The notes under the pieces: model-generated
The model's database searches: none
What the model was told of the DNA's origin: nothing
The model's input: only the letters and a program-made list of their open reading frames with translations
DNA from: Clostridia bacterium
GTDB taxonomy: Bacteria; Bacillota; Clostridia; Oscillospirales; CAG-272
DNA: 32,693 nt
Assembly: GCA_017937845.1 (NCBI GenBank)
Contig: JAGBCV010000054.1
Location: 1 to 32,693, forward strand
Direction: 5' to 3'
Program-made: the position numbers and the translations under genes
Shown here: positions 23,150 to 32,377 of the stretch, in pieces
Numbering within the stretch: the stretch's first letter is position 1
How the letters are laid out: each line of letters starts with the position of its first letter

Positions 23150-24157
23150 ATGCGTATTCTTGCATTTGAAAGCTCTTGTGATGAGACCGCGGCGGCGGTT
23201 CTCGAACGAAAAGACGGAAAACTGACCGTTCTTTCCAATATTGTAGCGTCGCAGATCGCCATTCATGCAAAATTCGGCGGCGTTGTTCCCGAGATCGCAA
23301 GCCGCGCGCATAGCGAAGCGATTTCCGGCATTACGTACGAAGCCTTGGAAACGGCAAAATGCACGATGGATGATATCGATGCCATCGCCGTGACGAACAA
23401 TCCGGGTCTTATCGGCGCGCTTCTCGTCGCGGTGAATTTTGCGAAATCCTTGGCGTATGCGTATCAAAAGCCTCTTATCCCCGTCAACCATATCAAGGGA
23501 CATATCGCGGCGAATTATATCTGTCATCCCGAGCTGAAAGCGCCGTTTATCGGCTTTATCGCGTCGGGCGGACATACGTCCATCGTCCGTGTAGAGGACC
23601 CTCGTACCCACGTGCTGATCGGCGGTACACGAGATGACGCGATGGGCGAAAGCTTTGATAAGGTGGCGCGTGTCATGGGTATGCCGTATCCGGGCGGCGC
23701 GGCGCTGGATAAGCTCGCCTATGAGGGCAAAAACCCCGTCAAATTCCCGTCCGCGGCGGTGCGCGACGATACGCTTGATTTCTCTTTTTCGGGCATCAAG
23801 ACCGCGGTTTTGAACCTGATCAACCAAGAAAAGCAAAAGGGCGGGGAGCTTCCCCGTGCGGATATCGCGGCAGGCTTTGTAGAAGCGGCGGTATCGAGCG
23901 TCATTACGAAGCTCGGCATGACCTTTGACCGCAACCCCGATATGAAAACGCTCGTTTTGGCGGGCGGTGTCGCGGCGAACTCGCATTTGAGAACCGCGCT
24001 TGAAAAATTCACGAAAAAACGCGGTCTGAAGCTCTATATGCCCGACCTTTGCTATTGCGGCGATAACGCGGCAATGATCGGTGCGGCGGCGTTTTTTGAA
24101 TACGACGCTGGAAATTTTGCAGACGTATCTCTCAATGCGTACGCCTATTCCGTGTGA
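23150..24157 (+). CDS. tsaD: tRNA threonylcarbamoyladenosine (t6A) transferase TsaD
   Basis: TsaD (formerly Gcp/YgjD) transfers the threonylcarbamoyl group to A37 of ANN-reading tRNAs, working with TsaB and TsaE. The 335-residue length is typical. Family motifs are the ATPase-fold start LAFESSCDETAAAV, the metal ligands H114 and H118 (NHIKGH), FIASGGHTSI, and the C-terminal CGDNAAMIGAAA. tsaB and tsaE are not in the window. It is 15 bases after rimI and probably the last gene of the mrp-phosphatase-rimI-tsaD operon; no clear terminator follows, only the DnaA-box region. Confidence 0.97.
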   Translation: MRILAFESSCDETAAAVLERKDGKLTVLSNIVASQIAIHAKFGGVVPEIASRAHSEAISGITYEALETAKCTMDDIDAIAVTNNPGLIGALLVAVNFAKSLAYAYQKPLIPVNHIKGHIAANYICHPELKAPFIGFIASGGHTSIVRVEDPRTHVLIGGTRDDAMGESFDKVARVMGMPYPGGAALDKLAYEGKNPVKFPSAAVRDDTLDFSFSGIKTAVLNLINQEKQKGGELPRADIAAGFVEAAVSSVITKLGMTFDRNPDMKTLVLAGGVAANSHLRTALEKFTKKRGLKLYMPDLCYCGDNAAMIGAAAFFEYDAGNFADVSLNAYAYSV

Positions 24158-24240
24158 TGTCAAGATGTGAAAAACACGAATTTTGACAGAGGTTTTTAGT
24201 CAAATTTGTGAAAATTTCAGCAATTTCCGTCGGAAAAAAT

Positions 24241-24398
24241 CGGTGGAAAAGTTGAAAAACTTCCCACAGAGTTTTCCACACCCTGTGGAAAACAAAAATC
24301 ATAATTTTGAGAAATCCACAAGAAAATCCAAGAAAATCAAGCTTTTTCCCAAAAAACCCCCTATTTCTTGTGGAAAACCATGTGGGGAATGTGGATAA
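24241..24398. promoter_or_regulatory. Cluster of DnaA boxes upstream of dnaD-dnaC (origin-like or DnaA-regulated)
   Basis: The AT-rich gap between tsaD and the dnaD-like gene carries one perfect DnaA box (TGTGGATAA, 24390-24398, reverse of TTATCCACA) and three one-mismatch boxes TTTTCCACA: forward at 24272-24280, reverse at 24284-24292 and 24369-24377. The first two form a 10-bp inverted repeat with a CCC spacer. Two-mismatch boxes occur at 24312-24320 and 24381-24389, and weaker ones at 24241-24250 and 24409-24417. TTGACA (24183-24188) with TGTCAA (24158-24163) forms a further inverted pair. The remaining bases to 24545 are A/T- and G-rich with no gene. Confidence 0.75.
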
Positions 24399-24545
24399 AG
24401 TTTGCGAAGTTTTCCCCAAAAGGGGATGTGAAAAATGGGGATTCCGATTGGATTTCCCATTTTGGGGATTATTGGAAAAGGAAGAATTTTGTCGAAATGA
24501 TAGGAAATATACAGATTGGATTTGGCTGGGAAAGGGGGAAACGTG

Positions 24546-25475
24546 TTGAAAATTGAAATGAATTACGGAAAAGCCGTATTGAATCTGCCGAGAGCGTGCG
24601 TGCCATATCTTTCGGAAGCTACGGCAGATGAGATGCGCGTGCTTTTGGCGCTCGGCGCGGAAAACGAAAGCACGGTGGAATCGCTTTCCCATATGACAGG
24701 ACTTTCCGAAGAAAGAGTGGCAAATGCGCTGACCCTTTGGAAAAAGGCAGGCGTTTTGGAGACCGAGGGCGAGTGGCAGATGACCGCTCCCGAAAAAGAT
24801 ACCTCCCGTCCGTCTTATACGGGCGAGGATATGGCGCGTATCGCAGAAACGAGCGATATCAAGGAGCTTGTCGACGTTTGCGCCGCCATTCTCGGCAAGA
24901 CCTTTACGCCGACGGAATCGGAATCTCTCTTTTATCTGCATGACGGCTTGCGCCTTGAGTTTGAATATATCGTCAACCTTTGTAAGCATTGCTATGATAT
25001 CGGCAAGCCCTCTCTGCGTTATATTGAAAAGGTCGGCATCGACCTTTATGACCGCGGTATTACGACCGTCGGTGCGCTCGGCGCTTACATAGCGAACGAA
25101 GAAAAGAAAAACGATATGGAATATCGCATCCGCAATCTGTACGGCATCGGAGAGCGTGCGCTGACTCCCAAGGAGCAGGAATATCTCTCGATATGGACGG
25201 TGGATTGGAATCTGCCTTATGAGATGATCGAGCTTGGATACAATCAAATGCTTGCCGCCATAGATAAACCGAAGTTTTCGTATGAAAACGGCATTCTCAA
25301 AAAATGGGTGGAGGCAGGCTGTCGCACGAAGGAGGATGCGGAAGCATACCTTAACAAAAACAAAGAAACAAAGGGCAAACCCAAAGCCAAAACGGAAAAT
25401 AAACAGATCGGCTTCGACCTTGACGAATTTTTTGCCGCCGCCACGATGCGCGGAGAAGAATCGAGTGAAAATTAA
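24546..25475 (+). CDS. DnaD-domain primosome protein
   Basis: DnaD-family proteins bind DNA and help load the replicative helicase at the origin and at restarted forks in low-GC Gram-positive bacteria. The ~309-residue protein has an N-terminal winged-helix-like part (VESLSHMTGLSEERVANALTL), a middle helical DnaD/DnaB2 repeat (EFEYIVNLCKHCYDIG, then GIGERALTPKEQEYLSIW) and the C-terminal signature YEMIELGYNQM followed by ILKKWVEAG. The start is probably TTG at 24546 or GTG at 24543 just after AAAGGGGG; ATG at 24558 is also possible. The next gene is a helicase loader, giving a replication pair downstream of DnaA boxes. Confidence 0.85.
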   Translation: MKIEMNYGKAVLNLPRACVPYLSEATADEMRVLLALGAENESTVESLSHMTGLSEERVANALTLWKKAGVLETEGEWQMTAPEKDTSRPSYTGEDMARIAETSDIKELVDVCAAILGKTFTPTESESLFYLHDGLRLEFEYIVNLCKHCYDIGKPSLRYIEKVGIDLYDRGITTVGALGAYIANEEKKNDMEYRIRNLYGIGERALTPKEQEYLSIWTVDWNLPYEMIELGYNQMLAAIDKPKFSYENGILKKWVEAGCRTKEDAEAYLNKNKETKGKPKAKTENKQIGFDLDEFFAAATMRGEESSEN

Positions 25476-25492
25476 GAAAACAGGTGGTTTCT

Positions 25493-26461
25493 ATGGCATA
25501 CAATCCCGAAAATTACAAACGAATTGCCGCGCAGTATAAGGATAAAAACCTGCGCGCCAAGCAAGCGGCGGAGATGCGCCGTGCGGAGATACACGAAAAG
25601 CTTCCGCAGGTCATGGAAATCGACCGAGCGCTTTCGCAAACGGGGCTTCGCATCATGCGAGAAGCCTTAAATGGTAAGGATGGGCTTGACGCACGCATCA
25701 AAAAGCTTGAGGAGGGCAATGCGCTTCTTCTCGAAGCCAGACGTGAAATTTTGCTTGCCGCGGGCTATCCCGAGGACTATACGAGCGTACATTATGAATG
25801 TAACGATTGCATGGACGTGGGCTTTATCGACGGCAAAATGTGCAAATGTATGCGCCGTGCGCTCACGCTTGCGGGTTATGAAAGCTCAGGTGTCTTAAAG
25901 CTCATTGAAAAGCAGAATTTTTCGACCTTTGACCTCAAATATTATGACGGCGCGGAAAGAGCCAATATGGAGCGCATCTTGGCGCGTACGAAGCACTATG
26001 CCGCCACGTTTGACGGCAAGCATATGCGAAATCTGCTCTTTATCGGTACAACAGGACTTGGCAAGACCCATCTTTCGAGCGCGATCGCCAAAGAAGTCGT
26101 GGAAAACGGTCATGACGTCATTTATGAAAGCGCACAGAAGATATTTTCCGACTTTGAAGCGGAAAAATTCGGCAGAACCGCGCAGGGAGAGGATCGCACG
26201 AGCCGGTATATGACCTGCGACCTTCTCATCATCGATGACCTCGGTACGGAAATGCAGAGCCAATTTACGGTTTCTTGTCTGTATAATCTTGTCAATACCA
26301 GACTCATTGCCGAAAAAAGCATGATCATTTCCACCAATATCCGCAAGGAAGAATTGCTCTCCAAGTATACGGATAGAATCACCTCGCGCCTTTTCGGTGA
26401 ATTTGAAATCTGCGTTTTTTCGGGCAAGGACATTCGCAGTCAAAAGCTTCTCAGGGGATAA
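25493..26461 (+). CDS. DnaC/DnaI-like AAA+ helicase loader
   Basis: AAA+ ATPase of the DnaC/DnaI/IstB group that loads the replicative DNA helicase. The 322-residue protein has a helical N-terminal half, a zinc-binding-type cluster (CNDCMDVG then CKC, near residues 103-122) as in DnaI, Walker A GTTGLGKTH near 184, Walker B LLIIDDLGTE near 244 and the sensor STNI. Genuine IstB partners lie beside an IstA transposase, which is absent; the upstream DnaD-like gene argues for a chromosomal loader. I start at ATG 25493, 7 bases after AGGTGG; a GTG at 25484 lies inside the ribosome site. It is 17 bases after the dnaD-like gene and followed by a terminator. Confidence 0.9.
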   Translation: MAYNPENYKRIAAQYKDKNLRAKQAAEMRRAEIHEKLPQVMEIDRALSQTGLRIMREALNGKDGLDARIKKLEEGNALLLEARREILLAAGYPEDYTSVHYECNDCMDVGFIDGKMCKCMRRALTLAGYESSGVLKLIEKQNFSTFDLKYYDGAERANMERILARTKHYAATFDGKHMRNLLFIGTTGLGKTHLSSAIAKEVVENGHDVIYESAQKIFSDFEAEKFGRTAQGEDRTSRYMTCDLLIIDDLGTEMQSQFTVSCLYNLVNTRLIAEKSMIISTNIRKEELLSKYTDRITSRLFGEFEICVFSGKDIRSQKLLRG

Positions 26462-26483
26462 TATTTTATACGATGCTGTATGC

Positions 26484-26534
26484 TTCACCTTGCGGAGCAG
26501 CGCTTGGAATGACGCGCAAGGTGAATGATTTTTG
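26484..26534 (+). terminator. Terminator of the dnaD-dnaC operon
   Basis: TTCACCTTGCG (26484-26494) pairs with CGCAAGGTGAA (26515-26525), followed by TGATTTTTG. The loop is 20 bases. Confidence 0.78.
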
Positions 26535-26550
26535 ATCGGAGGGCATGAAA

Positions 26551-27003
26551 ATGTCGAAAATTTTGAATGTTTTGAAGAAAAAATGGATGCTTTTTTTGCT
26601 CCTTGCCGCGCTTTTTTGCATCCTTTTGTACCTTTTCGTTCCCCGAAATTTGGGAACGCTTGCCGATATTCATGATGCGGATATCCAAAAGATCACTCTC
26701 TACGGCGTATTCTTAGATGACAAAGAGGGCGATCTTATCATCGAACTTACAGAAGCGGAACAACAAAAATTTCTGGAAATGATGAAGAAAACCTATGTGT
26801 TCCGCAATCCCATTGATAAGGAATATACCGAAGACGATTTCGGATATTTCTTTGAGCTTGCAAGAAAGCCTGTAAATCGCGATACCGTCCCCCCTCTCGT
26901 ACATTATTTCACAGAGGATATCATCTCCGTAGACGGTGTTCAGTACCGCTTCTATGGCGATGCCTTTGAGGAATGGTTCGAGGAGCTTGTGGATCGAGAT
27001 TGA
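26551..27003 (+). CDS. Small membrane-anchored protein of unknown function
   Basis: A 150-residue protein not recognised by family. Residues about 13-31 are a hydrophobic anchor (MLFLLLAALFCILLYLFV) preceded by lysines, so the acidic remainder should lie outside the cytoplasm. The ATG at 26551 is preferred because GGAGGG ends 7 bases before it; ATG 26545 is only one base from it. It stands alone between two terminators, so it is probably monocistronic. The acidic, Phe/Tyr-rich tail has no recognisable catalytic motif. Confidence 0.6.
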   Translation: MSKILNVLKKKWMLFLLLAALFCILLYLFVPRNLGTLADIHDADIQKITLYGVFLDDKEGDLIIELTEAEQQKFLEMMKKTYVFRNPIDKEYTEDDFGYFFELARKPVNRDTVPPLVHYFTEDIISVDGVQYRFYGDAFEEWFEELVDRD

Positions 27004-27009
27004 ATATGA

Positions 27010-27035
27010 AAAATGCACCCGCGAGGGTGCATTTT
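27010..27035. terminator. Bidirectional terminator
   Basis: AAAATGCACCC, loop GCGA, GGGTGCATTTT is a perfect 11-bp stem serving the plus-strand membrane protein gene and the convergent minus-strand gene. Confidence 0.9.
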
Positions 27036-27040
27036 GTGTT

Positions 27041-27484
27041 TTATCGAAATGCGTTAATAAAATGAGCGATGGCATCAGATATGAATTGAAGCAGTGATCG
27101 TGGTTCTTCACTTTGCATAGCTTGCGCGGTTTCTTGCTTTTTGCGCTGTGCGATTTGTTCTTGATGTTTTCGCAATCTTGCAAGAGGGTCATTGGACTGT
27201 AAAATTCTTGTTTGAAATTTTTCAATCCATTGAACATCTTCAGCGGTACATTCTTCCTCATCCAGTGCATCAGGGTCATGGGTCATATGATTACGCAGAT
27301 GACGATATGTTTTGAGTTGGTCATAGTCATCTTCCCAACCGGAAATAATATATGCAAATGAGTGGTTGTTGTCCATATCTTCTAAATATGCAGAAACACC
27401 ATTTCGTTCAATATTGTAAATATCCTTACAAAGATTATCTAAACGGATATACTCTTTCAAAAATTGAATATTGTATTCATTCAT
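27041..27484 (-). CDS. Small HEPN-like protein (DUF6548-like)
   Basis: A 147-residue mostly helical, acidic protein. The segment LKTYRHLRNHMTHDPDAL contains R64-N65-x3-H69, the R-N-x3-H arrangement typical of HEPN domains, many of which are ribonucleases or partners of nucleotidyltransferases. It also resembles a common Firmicutes family of unknown function (I recall it as DUF6548), with a start like NEYNIQFLKEYIRLDNLCKD and a C-terminal part ending in basic and Gln-rich residues. AAGAGGAAT lies before the ATG. The upstream gene on the same strand is the DUF4177-like gene, so they may be a pair. RNase activity is only a hypothesis. Confidence 0.6.
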   Translation of the reverse strand: MNEYNIQFLKEYIRLDNLCKDIYNIERNGVSAYLEDMDNNHSFAYIISGWEDDYDQLKTYRHLRNHMTHDPDALDEEECTAEDVQWIEKFQTRILQSNDPLARLRKHQEQIAQRKKQETAQAMQSEEPRSLLQFISDAIAHFINAFR

Positions 27485-27560
27485 ATCGTATTCCTCTTAA
27501 TACCAACATTTTCTATCCAGTTCCCTTCACTGGGGAACACCATTCTTTTTGTTTTATTGC

Positions 27561-27767
27561 TTACAGCTCTTTTTCAAAAATCAAATCGATTTCTTCGATG
27601 TGTCCTGTTCCGCGTTGTTGGGTTGGAACATAACCTACATAACGCCAACCGTTTTTTGCTCTTTGCTCAATGATGGAACGATAATCTCCGATGCAGTAAA
27701 CGTTTCCGTTGAGCAAGCCCCATCCACCAACGTCACAGCTTACAGATTCATATTCATATCGATACAT
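27561..27767 (-). CDS. DUF4177-like small protein
   Basis: A 68-residue protein with the DUF4177 pattern: an initial strand YRYEYESVS, a central helix DYRSIIEQRAKNGWRYVGYV (long-residue turn NGW is typical), and a final strand IDLIFEKEL. The family is of unknown function. AAAGGAA lies 9 bases before the ATG. It precedes the HEPN-like gene by 76 bases on the same strand. Upstream, TTGAATG and CGTTCAA form a small inverted repeat (about 27798-27815) that might be an operator. Confidence 0.65.
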   Translation of the reverse strand: MYRYEYESVSCDVGGWGLLNGNVYCIGDYRSIIEQRAKNGWRYVGYVPTQQRGTGHIEEIDLIFEKEL

Positions 27768-27820
27768 AGTATAATTCCTTTCCTATATGGTGTAAATTTG
27801 AATGATTGCGTTCAAAATTC

Positions 27821-29368
27821 TTAGCTCCAATATTTCCGATCCAGCGACCGAAATTGGATCGCTTCTGCAATATGTGCCGCCCCGATGACCTCACTGCCTG
27901 CAAGGTCGGCAATGGTGCGTGCTACGCGCAGGATCCTGTCATATCCTCTCGCGGAAAGCCCCAGACGGTCAAACGCCTTTTTGAGAAGCTGTTCGGCGGC
28001 AGGCTCGAGCTTGCAGTATTTGCGAATCTGCGTGGACGTGAGATTTGCATTGCAGAAAAGATTTTGTTCGCCCGTGTATCGTTTGTGTGCAAAATCTCTC
28101 GCCGCATTGACCCTTGCGCGGATATCGGCAGAGGTCTCGGCTGGTGTTTCCGACGAATCTCCTGCAATTTCCGCATAGGAAAGGGAAGGCATCTCCACTT
28201 GGATATCGATTCTGTCAAGAAGCGGACCGCTGACACGGGCAAGATAACGACGGATATCGGTGGGCGAACAGGTGCATTTCTTGGTCGGATGACCATAATA
28301 CCCACATTTACAGGGATTCATCGCGCAAACGAGCATGAAATTGGCAGGAAACGTCACCTTTCCGCTTACTCGCGTGATGGTGACTTCGCCGTCTTCGAGC
28401 GGTTGACGGAGTACCTCCATTGCCTGTGTGGAAAATTCGGGAAGCTCATCGAGGAAAAGCACGCCGTTATGCGAGAGCGAGATCTCACCCGGAGCGGGAA
28501 TCTTACCACCGCCCGCAAGCCCCGAGGAAGACATCGTATGATGCGGAGAGCGGAACGGACGCTTGGTGAGAAGTGAGGTGTTGGCAGGAAGCATGCCTGC
28601 AACGGAATGAATCTTCGTCGTTTCGATCGCTTCTCCGATGGTCATTTCGGGGAGGATCGTCGGAAGTCGCTTGGCAAGCATACTTTTACCCGTTCCGGGA
28701 GGACCGATGAGAAGCACGTGATGCCCGCCTGCGGCGGCAATTTCAAGCGCACGCTTGGCGCGAAGCTGTCCCTTTACGTCGGCAAAATCCAGCCCCGCAT
28801 AGGATTTTTCCGCTTCAAAAACGGATTTATCAAAGACGGCAGGGGTGAGCGTAATTTTTCCTTTCAAATGTGCCAAAAGCTCCTTCACGGTCGAAACGGG
28901 ATAGACGCGGATGCCCTCCACGATTGCCGCTTCCGCCGCATTTTCCGCGGAGATAAAAAGCTCCTTCATGCCGTTTTCCTTTGCCGCCATGCACATGGAG
29001 AGCGCACCGCGTACACCGCGAAGCTCACCCGAAAGCGAAAGCTCCCCAATGAAGCATTTGTCATCGAGAGGCATATGCTCGGGAATCGAGCCCGCGCATT
29101 TCATGATGGCGATGAGGATGGCAAGGTCATAGGATGAGCCTTCTTTTTTCTTATCCGCAGGGGCAAGATTGACGGTAATTTCCGCATCGGGGAAAAAATA
29201 TCCGCTATTGGTGATGGCGGCCTTGATGCGTTCCTTGGATTCCTTGATCGCCGCATCGGGAAGTCCGACGATATTAAACATAGGGAGTCTGTCGCTGGCG
29301 TTACATTCTACGGTGACGGGGTAACCTTCAATTCCAAAAAATCCCGCACCAAATATTTTTGATAGCAT
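27821..29368 (-). CDS. comM: YifB/ComM-family Mg-chelatase-like AAA+ ATPase
   Basis: ComM is a hexameric AAA+ helicase that promotes branch migration during natural transformation in Gram-negative bacteria; the Firmicutes homologues (YifB) are widespread and less well studied. The 515-residue length is normal. Domain order: N-terminal Lon-protease-like domain ([36 protein letters not shown]), Walker A GPPGTGKS near 222-229, the Mg-chelatase signature [18 protein letters not shown] (Walker B), NPCKCGYYG cysteine loop with CTCSP, and the C-terminal [13 protein letters not shown] segment. GGAGG lies 6 bases before the ATG. It is divergent from clpC with a 120-base shared promoter gap. Confidence 0.95.
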   Translation of the reverse strand: MLSKIFGAGFFGIEGYPVTVECNASDRLPMFNIVGLPDAAIKESKERIKAAITNSGYFFPDAEITVNLAPADKKKEGSSYDLAILIAIMKCAGSIPEHMPLDDKCFIGELSLSGELRGVRGALSMCMAAKENGMKELFISAENAAEAAIVEGIRVYPVSTVKELLAHLKGKITLTPAVFDKSVFEAEKSYAGLDFADVKGQLRAKRALEIAAAGGHHVLLIGPPGTGKSMLAKRLPTILPEMTIGEAIETTKIHSVAGMLPANTSLLTKRPFRSPHHTMSSSGLAGGGKIPAPGEISLSHNGVLFLDELPEFSTQAMEVLRQPLEDGEVTITRVSGKVTFPANFMLVCAMNPCKCGYYGHPTKKCTCSPTDIRRYLARVSGPLLDRIDIQVEMPSLSYAEIAGDSSETPAETSADIRARVNAARDFAHKRYTGEQNLFCNANLTSTQIRKYCKLEPAAEQLLKKAFDRLGLSARGYDRILRVARTIADLAGSEVIGAAHIAEAIQFRSLDRKYWS

Positions 29369-29414
29369 TTTATTCCTCCAATGTGGATATACTGAATATG
29401 TTAGTATAAATTAG

Positions 29415-29441
29415 TATAATATAATTTGCGTGAAAACGCAA
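29415..29441 (+). promoter_or_regulatory. Probable clpC promoter -10 region and small hairpin
   Basis: TATAAT (29415-29420) lies in a repeated TTAGTATAA stretch (29401-29409, 29411-29419), followed by a 6-bp hairpin TTGCGT-GAAA-ACGCAA (29426-29441) and, six bases later, TTTTTT. The -35 box is weak. No CtsR (GGTCAAA) or CIRCE operator is visible. Confidence 0.4.
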
Positions 29442-29488
29442 GATGCTTTTTTGAATCTTATGAAATCATACGGAGGAAATACGATCTG

Positions 29489-31930
29489 ATGCAAAATAAA
29501 TTTACGGGTACGGCGAAAAACGCCATGCGGGAAGCGGCAAAGGAAGCAGGGCGCTTCGGGCATACTTATATCGGAACGGAGCATCTTTTGCTTGCTCTTT
29601 TGGAGGAGGAAAACTGCGTGGCGGGCGATCTGCTCGGTGCAAAAGGGGTAACGTCAAGCGGTGTACGCGCCTTGATTCGGGAGCTTTCGGGGATAGGCAC
29701 GGAATGTGAGCCCGATGCTACGGATATGACCCCTGCACTTCGCCGTGTTATTGAGGCTTCCTTGGGGATCGCTTATAAATATCATCATGTGTTGATCGGG
29801 ACGGAAGACTTGCTCTTGGCGCTCCTTGGCGAAAAAGAATCCGTGGCGGCAAGGCTTCTCATCGCGCAAAACATCAGCTTGAACGAGCTGCAAAACGATA
29901 TCATCGCATTTTTCGGTGACGTTCATACGGAAACGGAAAGCGGCACCAATGCAAAAGCCGGCAAAAGCGCGAGCGCTGTCGGACAATTTGGGCGTGACCT
30001 GACGGCGATGGCATCGTGCGGACTTCTTGACCCCATCATCGGGCGCGATGCGGAAACGGAGCGTGTGATTCAAATCTTATCGCGCAGGACGAAAAATAAT
30101 CCTTGCTTGATCGGCGAACCCGGTGTCGGGAAGACCGCCGTTGTGGAGGGGCTGGCAAGCCGTATCGCGGCGGGTAGCGTTCCCGATGATTTGGCGGAAA
30201 AAACAGTCGTGACGCTGGATATCGGCGCGATGATCGCAGGAGCAAAATACCGCGGAGAATTTGAAGACCGACTCAAAAAGGTCATGAACGAGGTCACAAA
30301 AAACCGCAATATCATTCTCTTTATCGATGAGATCCATACCATCGTCGGCGCAGGGGCGGCAGAGGGCGCGGTCGATGCCGCCAATATTTTGAAGCCTGTT
30401 CTGGCGCGCGGTGAATTGCAGGTGATCGGCGCAACGACGACCGATGAATACCGCCGTCATATCGAAAAGGATGCGGCGCTGGAGCGCCGTTTTCAATCGG
30501 TCAGCGTGGCAGAACCGACCGCGGAGGAGACCATGGCGATCCTGCGCGGTCTGCGCCCGAAATATGAACAACATCATCATATCCGCATCACGGACGATGC
30601 GCTTTCCGCGGCGGTGCGCCTTTCCGTGCGGTATATTCCCGACCGTTTTTTGCCCGATAAAGCCATCGACCTTATCGATGAAGCCGCCTCCAAAAAGAGG
30701 ATCGAATGCTTTGGCTCGTCGCCTGCGCTTGCAAAATATGAAACCAAACTGCGCCGTTTGCAGGAGGAAAAGGAAAACGCCATTCAGCAAAAGCAATTTG
30801 ATAAAGCGGCTGAGCTTCGGGAAACGATTCATGAGACCGAGATCTGTTACCGTGCGGAAAAAGAGCAATGGCGAAAGGAACGCGCCTTGCAGGAGTTTTC
30901 CATTGGCGCAGATGAGATCGCCGAGGTCGTAACGGCATGGACGAAGATTCCCGTACAAAAGCTTGCGGATTCCATGAGTGACCGTCTTTTGCATTTGGAG
31001 GAGCATCTGCGCCATAGGATCGTGGGGCAGGACCATGCCGTTTCTGCGGTTTCCCGCGCCATCAGACGGGGCAGGGTGGGGCTTGGCAATCCCGTCCGTC
31101 CCATCTGCTCGCTTCTTTTTATGGGGCCCACGGGGGTGGGCAAGACCGAGCTTGCCAAGGCGGTGGCGGAGCTTGTTTTCGGCTCGGAAAAGGAGCTCGT
31201 GCGCCTTGATATGAGCGAATATATGGAAAAGCACAGTGTTTCCAAGCTCATCGGCTCACCACCCGGCTACGTCGGTTACGACGAGGGCGGGGGACTTTCC
31301 GAAAAGGTGCGCCGTCATCCGTATGCCGTCATTCTGTTTGATGAAATCGAAAAAGCACATCCCGATATCTTCAATCTCCTTTTGCAGATTCTCGATGACG
31401 GTATTTTGACCGACTCTGCGGGGAAGACTGCGAATTTCAAAAATACCGTCATCATTCTTACGACCAATATCGGGACGGCGGAGCGGGAGCATACGGGTGT
31501 GCTTGGCTTTTCTTCCTCCGCGTCTGCCAAAACCGACGCGGAAAAGGATTTTCGTATGCGTGCGCTCAGGGAACGTTTTCGCCCCGAATTTCTCAATCGT
31601 ATCGATGAAATTATCGTCTTTGAAAAGCTTACGCGCGAAAATCTCATACAAATCGCGCAAAATATGCTCTCCGACGTGCAAAAGCGCATCAAAAGCATTG
31701 GGATTGACGCGGAATTTGATGCCTCCGTTGCGGAAATGATCGCCTCTCATGCAGATGTGGAGCGATATGGCGCGCGTCCTTTGCGACGGGAGATCTTTGC
31801 AAAGATCGAAGATGCGTTTTCTCTTTGGGTTTTAGAGGGACAGATTCATGAGGGCGATCGCGTTTTTGTGAAAGCGGAAAACGGAAAGATTTGCCTTGCA
31901 GAGAAGGCTTTGGCGGCAGGCGACTCGTAA
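29489..31930 (+). CDS. clpC: ATP-dependent Clp protease ATP-binding subunit ClpC
   Basis: Class I AAA+ unfoldase (two nucleotide-binding domains) that feeds proteins to ClpP. In order: N domain with repeats ([40 protein letters not shown]), Walker A1 [10 protein letters not shown] near 208, a short middle domain with UVR-like [20 protein letters not shown] near 425-450, and Walker A2 [10 protein letters not shown] near 546, ending with the clamp region. The short middle domain marks ClpC rather than ClpB. It is about 813 residues from the ATG at 29489, which has GGAGG 12 bases upstream and whose product starts [10 protein letters not shown] like other ClpC. The usual ctsR-mcsA-mcsB partners are absent; the neighbour is comM. 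Confidence 0.95.
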   Translation: MQNKFTGTAKNAMREAAKEAGRFGHTYIGTEHLLLALLEEENCVAGDLLGAKGVTSSGVRALIRELSGIGTECEPDATDMTPALRRVIEASLGIAYKYHHVLIGTEDLLLALLGEKESVAARLLIAQNISLNELQNDIIAFFGDVHTETESGTNAKAGKSASAVGQFGRDLTAMASCGLLDPIIGRDAETERVIQILSRRTKNNPCLIGEPGVGKTAVVEGLASRIAAGSVPDDLAEKTVVTLDIGAMIAGAKYRGEFEDRLKKVMNEVTKNRNIILFIDEIHTIVGAGAAEGAVDAANILKPVLARGELQVIGATTTDEYRRHIEKDAALERRFQSVSVAEPTAEETMAILRGLRPKYEQHHHIRITDDALSAAVRLSVRYIPDRFLPDKAIDLIDEAASKKRIECFGSSPALAKYETKLRRLQEEKENAIQQKQFDKAAELRETIHETEICYRAEKEQWRKERALQEFSIGADEIAEVVTAWTKIPVQKLADSMSDRLLHLEEHLRHRIVGQDHAVSAVSRAIRRGRVGLGNPVRPICSLLFMGPTGVGKTELAKAVAELVFGSEKELVRLDMSEYMEKHSVSKLIGSPPGYVGYDEGGGLSEKVRRHPYAVILFDEIEKAHPDIFNLLLQILDDGILTDSAGKTANFKNTVIILTTNIGTAEREHTGVLGFSSSASAKTDAEKDFRMRALRERFRPEFLNRIDEIIVFEKLTRENLIQIAQNMLSDVQKRIKSIGIDAEFDASVAEMIASHADVERYGARPLRREIFAKIEDAFSLWVLEGQIHEGDRVFVKAENGKICLAEKALAAGDS

Positions 31931-31970
31931 GGACGCTTTCTTTGTCCGATATGTTTCGGGAAATATGAAA

Positions 31971-31994
31971 CCCTCCCCCGAAGGAGGGGGAGGG
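31971..31994. repeat. G/C-block hairpin between clpC and the four-helix gene
   Basis: CCCTCCCCC, loop GAAGGA, GGGGGAGGG is a perfect 9-bp stem. There is no T run on the plus strand to make a classical terminator. The G blocks could also form a quadruplex on the plus strand. It may serve as a transcript boundary or be a dispersed repeat. Confidence 0.5.
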
Positions 31995-32005
31995 GATGGT
32001 GTTTG

Positions 32006-32359
32006 TTAGGTGGGTTCACTTTTGGCGGTTTTACAAGAAGCAATCAACAATCTGCGAATATTTCCGCAAAGTTTTTCTGTATGAAAATAAGTATCCTTAT
32101 CAATACGTCTCGTTTCATACATCAATTTTAACCAATAAGTCGTTTCGCTGGATTCCTTGAGTGCGATTTCAAGCTTGGAAATAAAATCTTTTTTACTTTG
32201 TGCATATTGTGCTTCATGAATGTTTGCACCAATGGAAGTGCCTGCCCGAGCAAGTTGGTCGAGCATATAAGCGCTCTTGGGTATTTTTACATCATCAATC
32301 AAATTTACGATAGCGACAGCAAATTCAAAAGATAAATCAAGAAGTTTGTTTTCGGACAT
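32006..32359 (-). CDS. Four-helix-bundle protein (23S rRNA intervening-sequence protein / Avd-like family)
   Basis: A 117-residue helical protein. LARAGTSIGANIHEAQYAQS followed by KKDFISKLEIALKESSET and YWLKLM is the hallmark of the S23/IVP four-helix-bundle family, which is related in fold to Avd of diversity-generating retroelements. Members bind nucleic acid, and some are encoded in intervening sequences of 23S rRNA genes; the role of stand-alone copies is unknown. I start at ATG 32359, with GGAG about 6 bases upstream; a longer frame would run through the hairpin array and reads as repeats. The array begins 18 bases upstream of the start, so it would form the 5' leader or promoter region. 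Confidence 0.85.
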   Translation of the reverse strand: MSENKLLDLSFEFAVAIVNLIDDVKIPKSAYMLDQLARAGTSIGANIHEAQYAQSKKDFISKLEIALKESSETTYWLKLMYETRRIDKDTYFHTEKLCGNIRRLLIASCKTAKSEPT

Positions 32360-32377
32360 ATTTTTCTCCGTACATGA

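Noticed and set aside
22667..24163. 498-codon minus-strand frame opposite rimI-tsaD
   Set aside because: Shadow of tsaD; unnatural Arg/His-rich composition.
24132..25247. 371-codon minus-strand frame through the DnaA-box region
   Set aside because: Covers tsaD, the AT-rich gap and dnaD in antisense; the Phe/Asn-rich part is a translation of the A/T-rich gap.
25493..26461. IstB transposition helper of an IS21-type element
   Set aside because: No IstA transposase or terminal inverted repeats; the partner is a DnaD-like gene, so a chromosomal helicase loader is more likely.
29369..29488. CtsR or HrcA (CIRCE) operator before clpC
   Set aside because: Neither GGTCAAA repeats nor TTAGCACTC/GAGTGCTAA are present in this gap.
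30077..31234. 385-codon minus-strand frame inside clpC
   Set aside because: Shadow of clpC with no independent signals.
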